NCBI RefSeq assembly: GCF_030065535.1 | Contig: NZ_JASJND010000001.1 | Location: forward strand, 186,001 to 250,000 | Reading direction: 5' to 3' | Length of the DNA stretch: 64,000 nucleotides | DNA from: Microbacterium dauci | GTDB taxonomy: Bacteria > Actinomycetota > Actinomycetes > Actinomycetales > Microbacteriaceae | In this document: one piece after another, positions 17,340 through 24,237 of the stretch | Position numbering within the stretch: the stretch's first letter is position 1 | How the letters are laid out: every line of letters begins with the position of its first letter | Program-made: the position numbers and the translations under genes | The notes under the pieces: model-generated | Told to the model about the DNA's origin: nothing | Database searches by the model: none | Seen by the model: only the letters and a program-made list of their open reading frames with translations

Positions 17340-18286
17340 GCTGCCTCCCGCTGTCGGGGGTCGATGACGCGGTGGAGCAGATCGACGAGGAAGCCCACGA
17401 CGAGCACGAACCCGGTCAGGACGAGCAGCTCGCCCTGCACCTTCACGAGGTCGCGGTTGCCGGTGTCGGCGACGAGCATCCGGCCGATGCCCGGCAGGCT
17501 GAAGAGCTGCTCGATGACGACGGCGCCGACGATGATGCCCGCGACCTGCAGGCCCAGCACGGTGATGACCGAGAGCCCGACGCTCGGCAGGCCGTGCCGG
17601 AGGAGCGCCTGCGTGCGCGTGAGGCCCTTGGCCGCGGCAGTGCGGACGAAGTCCTGCCCGACCGCCTGCAGCGTCGCCGACCGGACGAAGCGCAGCAGCA
17701 CCGCGCCTTCGACCACGCCGATCGTGAGCGCCGGAAGGATGAGGGCGCGGAAGGCCGCAACCGGATCGGCCCAGCCCGAGCGGGGGAACCCTTGTGCGGG
17801 GAGCCAGCCCAGCCACACCGCGAACACGACGACGAGCATCATTCCCGCCCACACCACGGGAACGGCGGCGAGCGCCTGCGCACCGAACGACAGAAGCGTG
17901 CCATCGACGTGTCGACGTCGGACCGCTGCGAGCACGCCGAACGGCACGGCGATGAGGAGCGCGACCATCAGCGCCATCACGCCGAGGGGGATCGTGACTT
18001 CCGCCTTCTCGACCAACTCGTCGAAGACCGGGGCGCCGTTGAGCTGCGAGGTGCCGAGGTCGCCGCGCAGGACGCCGCCGATCCAGTCCGCGTACTGCAC
18101 CGGCAGGGGCCGGTCGAGCCCCAAGCGTTCACGGACCGCCGCGATCTGCTCGGGCGAGGAGTTCATCCCGGCGATGAGCTGGGCGACATCACCGGGAAGC
18201 ACCCGGAGCGTGGCGAAGATGAGCGCGCTGGCGACGAACAGGCCCAGCACCAGCAGGGCCAGTCGAGTCAGCGCGTAGCGGATCAC
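17336..18286 (-). CDS. ABC transporter permease, DppB-like
   Basis: A 316-residue permease. The N-terminal LPGDVAQLIAG and RLGLDRPLPVQYADWIGGVLRGDLGTS are hallmarks of DppB/OppB proteins. The EAA loop is RTAAAKGLTRTQALLRHGLPS, followed by the PGIGRMLVADTGNRD loop. Six transmembrane helices are visible. The start is a GTG that shares its bases with the stop of the substrate-binding protein gene (GTGA). The long open frame upstream of this GTG is an antisense-frame artefact inside the binding-protein gene. Confidence 0.9.
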   Translation of the reverse strand: MIRYALTRLALLVLGLFVASALIFATLRVLPGDVAQLIAGMNSSPEQIAAVRERLGLDRPLPVQYADWIGGVLRGDLGTSQLNGAPVFDELVEKAEVTIPLGVMALMVALLIAVPFGVLAAVRRRHVDGTLLSFGAQALAAVPVVWAGMMLVVVFAVWLGWLPAQGFPRSGWADPVAAFRALILPALTIGVVEGAVLLRFVRSATLQAVGQDFVRTAAAKGLTRTQALLRHGLPSVGLSVITVLGLQVAGIIVGAVVIEQLFSLPGIGRMLVADTGNRDLVKVQGELLVLTGFVLVVGFLVDLLHRVIDPRQREAA

Positions 18287-19791
18287 TCCTCGCTCTTGGT
18301 CAACTCTGCGAGGTTGAGCCGCTCGTTCACGTTCGCCTCCGGCATCCCCGAGACGGCGGTCGAGATCGCGAGCACCGAGGCGCCGTTGTACAGCCAGTCG
18401 GCGGCGTGGTCCTCGGAGACGATCCGAGCGGCCTCGGCCAGGAGTGCGGCGGCTTCGGCGTCGTCGGTGGCGGCGACGGACTCGGCGTACAGCTCCTGCA
18501 CCTCGGGGTTGTCGTAGGTGAAGTAGTAGTCCGGGTTGGCCCAGTTCTCGAAGTCGCGCGCTTCGGTGTGCAGGACGAAGCTCAGCTCGTAGTCGCGGTT
18601 CACGTACACGTCGTTGATCCACGCCGGGAACTCCACCGGATCGACGTGCAGCGTCACGCCGACGTCGCGGAGGTTGGAGACGAGGATCTGCGCCACCGTC
18701 GTGCCGTACGCGGACGGGATCGTGAGGGTCAGGTCGAGGTCTTCGGCGCCCGCCTCGGCAAGCAGTGCCGTGGCGGCCTCCGGGTCGAACGGGGCGAGCT
18801 CGCTCAGGTCTTCGTACCCGGGGTCGAGCGAGGGGATCGGGCCGTACTGCGTCGAACCGGAGCCGAGCGCCGTGACGATCGCCTCTTTGTCGATCGCCTG
18901 GCGGATCGCCTGGCGCACGCGGACGTCGGCGAGTGGGCCCTCGGTGCTGTTGAAGGCGAGCGTCCCCTTGTCGGTCGATTCGCCCAGCACGAGTTCGAAG
19001 TCGCCGTTCGCCTCGACCTGCTCGCGCAGGTTCGCGTCGAACCCGGTGAGCACGTCGAAGTCGCCCGCTGCGGCGCCGCTGAGCGCGGCCTGGTTGTCGC
19101 CCACGTACGAGAAGACGACCTCGGCGACGCCGGCGGGCTCGCCCCAGTACTCGTCGTTGCGGGCGAAGGTGATGCTGTCGCCCTGCTTCCAGTCGGCGAG
19201 TGTGAAGGGGCCGGTGCCGTTCGCGGCCGTCTGACGGTCGGTCTTGTCGCCCTTCTTGAGGATGAGGCCGGCGCGACCGGTGAGGGTCCACAGCAGTGTC
19301 GAGTCGGGCTCGTCGAGCGTGAGGGTGATCTCGTCACCGTCGGCTGCGATGTCGGTGACGTGCGCGAGTCGCGCCGAATCGCGGTACTCGGGGGTGTCGC
19401 GCACCTGCGTGAGCGACCACACGACGTCCTCGGGAGTGAGTTCTTCGCCGCCGTGGAAGGTGACGCCCTCGCGGAGGGTGAAGGTGTAGGTGAGGCGATC
19501 GTCCGACACCTCGTAGTCGCTCGCCAGCGCGGGCACGATCTCCTGGTCGGCCGTGCGCGCGACCAGGCCCTGGTACACGTTGTCGATGAGGATCTGATCG
19601 AGTGCCGCACCCGCGGTCTCGCGGACGTCGAGGTTGCCGGGCTCCAGCACGAGGCGGATCGCGACGGATGCCGCGGGGTCGGGCGTCCCCGTCGTGGCGT
19701 CGTCGTCGGGGGTCTCGGCGGTGCAGCCGGTGAACGCCAGTGCGCCGGCGAGGAGCAGGCTCGTCGCGGCCAAAGCAGTGCGGCGGAACAT
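18283..19791 (-). CDS. Peptide ABC transporter substrate-binding lipoprotein
   Basis: A 502-residue extracellular solute-binding protein of family 5. The signal peptide has a basic start (MFRR), a hydrophobic core and a lipobox ending at Cys23 (AFTGC), so it should be a membrane-anchored lipoprotein. The segment LTYTFTLREGVTFHGGEELTPEDV is the SBP_bac_5 hallmark. It would capture a peptide, nickel-chelate or similar ligand for the two permeases and two ATPases encoded downstream. AAAGGA lies about eight bases before the ATG. Ligand not predictable. Confidence 0.92.
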   Translation of the reverse strand: MFRRTALAATSLLLAGALAFTGCTAETPDDDATTGTPDPAASVAIRLVLEPGNLDVRETAGAALDQILIDNVYQGLVARTADQEIVPALASDYEVSDDRLTYTFTLREGVTFHGGEELTPEDVVWSLTQVRDTPEYRDSARLAHVTDIAADGDEITLTLDEPDSTLLWTLTGRAGLILKKGDKTDRQTAANGTGPFTLADWKQGDSITFARNDEYWGEPAGVAEVVFSYVGDNQAALSGAAAGDFDVLTGFDANLREQVEANGDFELVLGESTDKGTLAFNSTEGPLADVRVRQAIRQAIDKEAIVTALGSGSTQYGPIPSLDPGYEDLSELAPFDPEAATALLAEAGAEDLDLTLTIPSAYGTTVAQILVSNLRDVGVTLHVDPVEFPAWINDVYVNRDYELSFVLHTEARDFENWANPDYYFTYDNPEVQELYAESVAATDDAEAAALLAEAARIVSEDHAADWLYNGASVLAISTAVSGMPEANVNERLNLAELTKSEE

Positions 19792-19849
19792 GTGGGGGAT
19801 CCTTTCGCGAGGACATGGGGCGTCGTTGCTGCCGACGCCTCGTGCTCGG

Positions 19850-19891
19850 GTGCGGGTTACAGCCTAGAGTCCCGCGGGACCGGTTCGGTCA
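19850..19891 (-). promoter_or_regulatory. Candidate promoter of the peptide importer operon
   Basis: On the minus strand there is TAGGCT (19861-19866), with a TGACCG about 19 bases upstream as a loose -35. This predicts an untranslated leader of about 60 bases before the binding-protein ATG, unlike the leaderless genes around it. Confidence 0.35.
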
Positions 19892-19903
19892 TCGGCCGCA
19901 GTG

Positions 19904-20866
19904 TCACGCATCGTCATGATCGACGCGCCACACGCCCGCGATGGTCTGTGCCAGATCGGCGGGCAGTTCCTCGTGGATGTTGTGGCCGGCGCTCAGCTCG
20001 AAGACCCGCGCGGTGGGCAGGCGTGTGGTGAATTCGTCGCGGTCGGCCTCGGTGACGAACCCTCGCGTGCCCCGGATGAGCGTGACGGGGGCAGTGACTG
20101 CGGCCAGGTGGTCCCATCCCTCCGCGGAGAGGATGCCCGCCCGCCCACGCTGCTGCGCATCGACGACGGCCGCCGCGTCGGGGTCTGCCGCGAGCCGGTT
20201 CGCGACGTGCGCGAAGTGGTGCTTCCACTCGACGCGGCCGTCCTCGCGCACGCGCGAGTTGAGGAAGACGCCGCGCTCGGCGGCCTCGCGCGACCCGCCG
20301 AGCCCGAACGACAGCGCGCGTTCGACGAGATCATCGCGCGACGCCCAGTCGGACGGGCCCGCGAAGAAGGCCCGGATCTGCGCGGCGCCGCCATTGGGAT
20401 CGATGCCGGGGGAGATGTCGACCACGACGAGCGAGGCGACGAGCCGCGGGTCGGTCGCGGCGAGGGCGGCACCGGTCAACCCGCCCAGGGAGTGCCCGAC
20501 GAGCAGTTGTGGCGCGCGGGTCCAGGCCGCGATCGCCGGGGCGATGTCGGCGGCGATCGTGGCGCCGGTGTACGCGGCATCCTCCCGCCAGGACGAGTCA
20601 CCGTGACCGGGGAGGTCGAGGACGAGCGCCGGCAGGCCGAGCGCGAGCACGGTCGTGTCCCAGGTGTGCGCATTGAGGCCGGCGCCGTGCAGGAAGGTGA
20701 CCTCGGGGGTCGCGAAGTCGGCGGCACCGGGTCGCCCGAACTGGAGCGCACTCAGCCGACGTCCGTCGGGGAGCGAGTGGAACAGTCGTCGCACCGGTGG
20801 GACCGCGACGCCCGCGGCCGCCGCCTGCGCGGGAAGGAACGAGAACTCGTCGTCGGGGGTGCTCAC
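19904..20866 (-). CDS. Alpha/beta hydrolase
   Basis: A 320-residue alpha/beta-hydrolase fold protein. The oxyanion region is TFLHGAGLNAHTWD, DLPGHGDS follows, the nucleophile elbow is VGHSLGG and the catalytic His lies in SAGHNIHEE near the C-terminus. The family includes esterases, haloalkane-type hydrolases and lactonases; the substrate is unknown. The GTG at 20866 is favoured over the in-frame ATG at 20896 because GAGAAT sits exactly six bases before it. It is transcribed divergently from the AhpD-like gene, with the two starts only 57 bases apart. Confidence 0.8.
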   Translation of the reverse strand: MSTPDDEFSFLPAQAAAAGVAVPPVRRLFHSLPDGRRLSALQFGRPGAADFATPEVTFLHGAGLNAHTWDTTVLALGLPALVLDLPGHGDSSWREDAAYTGATIAADIAPAIAAWTRAPQLLVGHSLGGLTGAALAATDPRLVASLVVVDISPGIDPNGGAAQIRAFFAGPSDWASRDDLVERALSFGLGGSREAAERGVFLNSRVREDGRVEWKHHFAHVANRLAADPDAAAVVDAQQRGRAGILSAEGWDHLAAVTAPVTLIRGTRGFVTEADRDEFTTRLPTARVFELSAGHNIHEELPADLAQTIAGVWRVDHDDA

Positions 20867-20922
20867 CGGGCCATTCTCACCGATCCGGCTGGGCATGGCG
20901 CGGGCGTCGGTAGTGTGGCGTC
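20864..20922. promoter_or_regulatory. Divergent pair of leaderless promoters
   Basis: On the minus strand GAGAAT (20873-20878) is six bases before the GTG at 20866. On the plus strand TAGTGT (20911-20916) is six bases before the ATG at 20923. The two hexamers are 32 bases apart, so the two transcription units probably compete for one binding region. Confidence 0.5.
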
Positions 20923-21393
20923 ATGACGGATGAGCACCGCGTCCACCTCTCCCGTGCCGCCCGCCCCGCGTACGACGCACTCGATGCGTTTGCGACGACG
21001 GTGGGCGATCTCGCTGCGAAGGCGGGGATCGACGACCGGCTCAAGGAGCTGGCGATGATCCACGCGTCGCAGCTCAACGGCTGCGCGTACTGCGTGCGCG
21101 TTCACGTCGACCGTGCGGCGAAGGCGGGCATCACCGCCGACGACATCTCGCAGCTGGCCGTGTGGCGCGAATCCGGCGTGTTCAGCGAGCGCGAGCGCGC
21201 CGCCCTCGAACTCGCCGAGTGCTACGTCTTCATCCACGAGGACGGCGTCCCCGACGACGTGTACGACCGGGTCGGCGGTATCCTCAGCGAGCAGGAGTAC
21301 GTCGCGCTCAGCTGGCTGCTCGTCTCGATCAACGCCTTCAACCGGATCACCATCGCGGGGAAGTACCCGGTGCCGCCACGGAAGGGCGCATGA
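20923..21393 (+). CDS. Carboxymuconolactone decarboxylase/AhpD-like protein
   Basis: A 156-residue all-helical protein of the AhpD-like superfamily. The redox motif is NGCAYCVRVH (Cys-x-x-Cys-x3-His), as in alkylhydroperoxidase AhpD, so a peroxidase or thiol-redox role is likelier than lactone decarboxylation. No AhpC or dihydrolipoamide partner is nearby. The stop overlaps the start of the phosphatase gene by four bases (ATGA), so the two are cotranscribed from the leaderless promoter. Confidence 0.85.
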   Translation: MTDEHRVHLSRAARPAYDALDAFATTVGDLAAKAGIDDRLKELAMIHASQLNGCAYCVRVHVDRAAKAGITADDISQLAVWRESGVFSERERAALELAECYVFIHEDGVPDDVYDRVGGILSEQEYVALSWLLVSINAFNRITIAGKYPVPPRKGA

Positions 21394-22118
21394 CCGACCT
21401 CCCCGGCGCGTTCAACTTCCGCGACGTCGGTGGGCTCCCGGCCGGCGCGGGCTCGACCCGCTCGGGCGTGCTGTTCCGTTCGGGGAACCTCGCGCGGCTG
21501 ACCGACGACGGCCGCGCGGTGCTGCGGGAACGCGGCATCCGGCGCATCGTCGATCTGCGCGACGATGCCGAGGTCCGGTACGAGCCCTCGCAGCTCGGCG
21601 ACCTCGACGTCGAGACGATCCGACTCCCGATGTTCGCCGGATCGGCCCTGTCGTTCTTCGACGAGGACCTCTCGCTCGACGACCTCTACCGGGCGCTGAT
21701 CGACGGCTCGGCGGCTCGGCTCGTCGACGTGGCGCGCGCCGTGCTGGAGCGGCATCCGGTGCTCGTCCACTGCACCGTCGGCAAGGATCGCACCGGGGTG
21801 AGCGTCGCGCTCATCCTCGCCGCGGCGGGCGTCGATGAAACCGCGATCATCGCCGACTACGCGCGCACCGAGGGTGAGCTGCCCGCGCAGCGGAACGCCG
21901 TCGTGCTCGGTCACCTGCGTCGGATGTACCCGACGGCGCGGCACCTCGAAGACCTCGCGACCCGGTCGCCCGCGGCGGCGATGACCGCCGTGTTCGACGA
22001 CCTGCGCGTGCGGTACGGCGGGCCGGTCGAGTATCTGCAGGCCTACGGCCTGACCGCCGACGAGCTCGCCGAGCTCCGTCGCGCGCTCGTCGGCTCAAGT
22101 CAGCGGCGGGGGACGTAG
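21390..22118 (+). CDS. Tyrosine-protein phosphatase, Y_phosphatase3 family
   Basis: A 242-residue phosphatase with the P-loop VHCTVGKDRTG (Cys-x5-Arg) and an N-terminal FNFRDVGG motif, the combination that marks the Y_phosphatase3 (PtpB/Lip A-like) group. RRIVDLRDDAEVRYEP carries the conserved Asp and Arg region. Such enzymes hydrolyse phosphotyrosine or phosphoinositides; the physiological substrate here is unknown. No tyrosine kinase is encoded nearby. The last 19 bases overlap the convergent gene at 22100. Confidence 0.85.
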   Translation: MTDLPGAFNFRDVGGLPAGAGSTRSGVLFRSGNLARLTDDGRAVLRERGIRRIVDLRDDAEVRYEPSQLGDLDVETIRLPMFAGSALSFFDEDLSLDDLYRALIDGSAARLVDVARAVLERHPVLVHCTVGKDRTGVSVALILAAAGVDETAIIADYARTEGELPAQRNAVVLGHLRRMYPTARHLEDLATRSPAAAMTAVFDDLRVRYGGPVEYLQAYGLTADELAELRRALVGSSQRRGT

Positions 22119-22546
22119 CGGCCGTCGGCGAGCCCTGCCTCGATCTCGAAGCGGTTGGTGAGGGGGTCGCGGCCGGCGAGGAGATAGAGGACCGGGAGCA
22201 GCAGCCCGTAGCGCTGCCACTGCGTCTTGTGGACCGCTTCGTGCGCGAGCAGACGGTCGTCGAAGCGCCCGTTCCCGGTGAGGAAGCACATGCCGACGCA
22301 CACGCCGCCGCGGCCGAACGTCCACTCCGGCATCCCCCGGAAGATGAGAAGCCCCGAGCGGCGCTCGACCCGCCCGGTCGACCAGAGCATGCCCCAGGTC
22401 CATCCGAACGCGGTCCCGGCAGCGAAGCCGAGCCGGCTGATGGGGGAGTCGAGGAGGAACGCCGGGATCCACCGATCCAGGCGACGCCCCCGAGCCATGG
22501 CGCGTTCGGCGCGCGCCTCCCAGCCCGTCGGCGGAGCAGGACTCAC
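22100..22546 (-). CDS. Small protein with an HExxHxxQ motif
   Basis: A 148-residue protein I do not recognise firmly. It contains HEAVHKTQWQRYG (about residues 101-113), the arrangement seen in small putative zinc metallopeptidase-like proteins. It has two moderately hydrophobic stretches (around 38-55 and 115-124), two Cys in GGVCVGMCF, and a basic N-terminal segment. Homologues in related genomes may be labelled Fe-S oxidoreductase, which this sequence does not support. The GTG start overlaps the stop of the arginase-family gene in GTGA, so translation is coupled to it. Confidence 0.6.
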   Translation of the reverse strand: MSPAPPTGWEARAERAMARGRRLDRWIPAFLLDSPISRLGFAAGTAFGWTWGMLWSTGRVERRSGLLIFRGMPEWTFGRGGVCVGMCFLTGNGRFDDRLLAHEAVHKTQWQRYGLLLPVLYLLAGRDPLTNRFEIEAGLADGRYVPRR

Positions 22547-23355
22547 GCGAGCGCCCCGACGATCCGCAGGATGGTGCCGAGATCGTCGACGGCGACGTCC
22601 GGCGACGACGGCGCGAACCCGGCGATCGAGGCGCCGACGAGCGGCATCCGGTCTCGGACGGCGCCGATCGCGGCGACCAGCTCCGCCGGCGTCACCCCGA
22701 ACGGCACCGGGTCGAGGACGCCGGTGACGGTCGCCGGGTCGAGGACGTCCAGGTCGACGTGGATGTACACGGCGTCGGCGCCGGTCGCGACGACCGCGTC
22801 GGCGAGGGTGGCTGGATCGTCGAGCTCGCTCGCCGCGACGTGCCTCGGCTCTTCTGAGAACACGTGCGCGGCCTCATCGTCGTCGAACGTTCGCGCACCC
22901 GCGAGCACGACGCGGCCGGCGGGGACGAGCTGCGCGTCCACGAACGGGTTGGGGGCGCTGACCGCGCGGAGTGCCATCCCGGCGAGGGCGCCGGACGGCG
23001 AGGTCGCAGGGGTGTGCAGATCGCCGTGCGCGTCGAACCAGACGACGGCGAGCGACGGATGCCGCGTCGCAGCATGCGCGATCGCGGGGATCGCAACCGC
23101 GCAGTCGCCGCCGACGACGATCGCGGTCTCATCGTCCGCGGCCAGCGCGTCGCCGATCGCATCGCGCACGCGCGTGAGGGTGCTGAGCCGACGGATGCCG
23201 CTGCCGAGCGCCTCACCCGCTTCGGCGGGGACGTCGACCCGGCTCACTCGTGAGCGGGGCAGGTCGCCCGCGATCGCATCGGCGCCGTCGATGAGGCGCA
23301 TCGCGCGGGGCGACGGCGAGCCCTGCCACTGCGGGACGACGACGAATCGGGTCAC
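22543..23355 (-). CDS. Arginase/agmatinase/formiminoglutamase family protein
   Basis: A 270-residue ureohydrolase-family protein. Motif 2 is WFDAHGDLHTP and motif 3 is VDLDVLDPATVTG, so four of the metal-binding Asp/His residues are present. Motif 1 is GGDCAVAI, with Cys in the place of the manganese-binding His of GGDHS. It may therefore hydrolyse a different amidine or use another metal geometry. The GTG start at 23355 has GGAGG five bases upstream. It sits after a strong hairpin that ends the pspA transcript, so it needs its own promoter, which I could not identify. Confidence 0.8.
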   Translation of the reverse strand: MTRFVVVPQWQGSPSPRAMRLIDGADAIAGDLPRSRVSRVDVPAEAGEALGSGIRRLSTLTRVRDAIGDALAADDETAIVVGGDCAVAIPAIAHAATRHPSLAVVWFDAHGDLHTPATSPSGALAGMALRAVSAPNPFVDAQLVPAGRVVLAGARTFDDDEAAHVFSEEPRHVAASELDDPATLADAVVATGADAVYIHVDLDVLDPATVTGVLDPVPFGVTPAELVAAIGAVRDRMPLVGASIAGFAPSSPDVAVDDLGTILRIVGALA

Positions 23356-23380
23356 GGTGCCTCCAGCCCGGGGGAGCGGT

Positions 23381-23414
23381 GACGGCGCCGGTCCTGGCAG
23401 GGACCGGCGCCGTC
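23381..23414 (-). terminator. Hairpin terminator downstream of pspA
   Basis: A perfect 14-base-pair stem (23381-23394 with 23401-23414) with a six-base loop. It lies between the pspA stop and the arginase-family start. No U-tract follows. Confidence 0.65.
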
Positions 23415-23428
23415 GTGGGTGCGGTGTG

Positions 23429-24163
23429 TCAGCGCTCGATCGCGCCGGCAGCCCCACCGGTCTTCAGCGCGGCGAGCCGCGCCTCGACCTCGGTGAGCTC
23501 GCCGAGGTCCTCGAGCTGGTTGAACTGCGCGTCGATCGAAGATGCTGCGATCTCGGCCTTGCCTGCGGCGAGGGCCTCCTGGCGGCGGACCTTGTCCTCG
23601 AAACGGCCGAGCTCGCTCGTCGGGTCGAGCACGTCGATCGACTTGACGGCGTCGTGGACCTTGTTCTGGGCCTCGGCGGTCTTCGCACGCGCGAGCAGCT
23701 CGGAGCGCTTGGAGCGCAGCTGGTCGAGCTTCTGCTTCATGCCGTTGAGGCCGTCCTTGAGCTTCTCGACGACCTCGGTCTGCGAGGCGATCGAGGGCGC
23801 GATGGCACGGGCCTCGTTCTCCTCGCTGATCTGGCGCTGGAGCGCGATCTTGGCGAGGTTGTCGAACTTGTCGGCATCCGCCGTGTTGCCCGATCCACGC
23901 AGCTCGTCGGCCTTGCGGCTGGCGGCGATCGCCTTGTTGCCCCACTCGGCGGCAGCCTTCACGTCCTCGTCGTGGTCGCGCTCGAGCAGGCGCAGGTTGC
24001 CGATCGTCTCGGCGATCGCAGCCTCGGCATCGGCGATGTTGTTGGTGTAGTCGCGGACGAGCTGGTCGAGCATCTTCTGCGGGTCCTCGGCGGAGTCGAG
24101 GAGGGCGTTGATGTTCGCCTTCACCAGCGTCGAGATGCGGCCGAAGATGGACTGCTTTGCCAT
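23429..24163 (-). CDS. PspA/IM30 family protein
   Basis: A 244-residue coiled-coil protein that binds the inner membrane face and protects it under stress. The amphipathic N-terminal helix (residues 1-22, with SIFGRISTLVKANINALLD) and MLDQLVRDYTNNIADAEAAI are diagnostic. Long heptad-rich helices follow up to about residue 220. A GGAAAGGAAA tract ends five bases before the ATG. It is encoded directly downstream of a TPM-domain membrane protein, with no terminator between, which suggests one membrane-stress unit. There is no PspC or LiaI-like gene here. Confidence 0.9.
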   Translation of the reverse strand: MAKQSIFGRISTLVKANINALLDSAEDPQKMLDQLVRDYTNNIADAEAAIAETIGNLRLLERDHDEDVKAAAEWGNKAIAASRKADELRGSGNTADADKFDNLAKIALQRQISEENEARAIAPSIASQTEVVEKLKDGLNGMKQKLDQLRSKRSELLARAKTAEAQNKVHDAVKSIDVLDPTSELGRFEDKVRRQEALAAGKAEIAASSIDAQFNQLEDLGELTEVEARLAALKTGGAAGAIER

Positions 24164-24200
24164 CGTGTTTCCTTTCCTAGCGGGAGGTCCCGAGATCTGA

Positions 24201-24220
24201 GTCTGTGTCTGTGTCTGTGT
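24201..24220 (+). repeat. Short tandem hexamer repeat (GTCTGT, about 3.3 copies)
   Basis: A simple sequence repeat in the 74-base gap between the TPM-domain gene and pspA, upstream of the pspA ribosome site. Its copy number could vary by slippage. Confidence 0.7.
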
Positions 24221-24237
24221 GGAGCGGCGTCGAAAGA

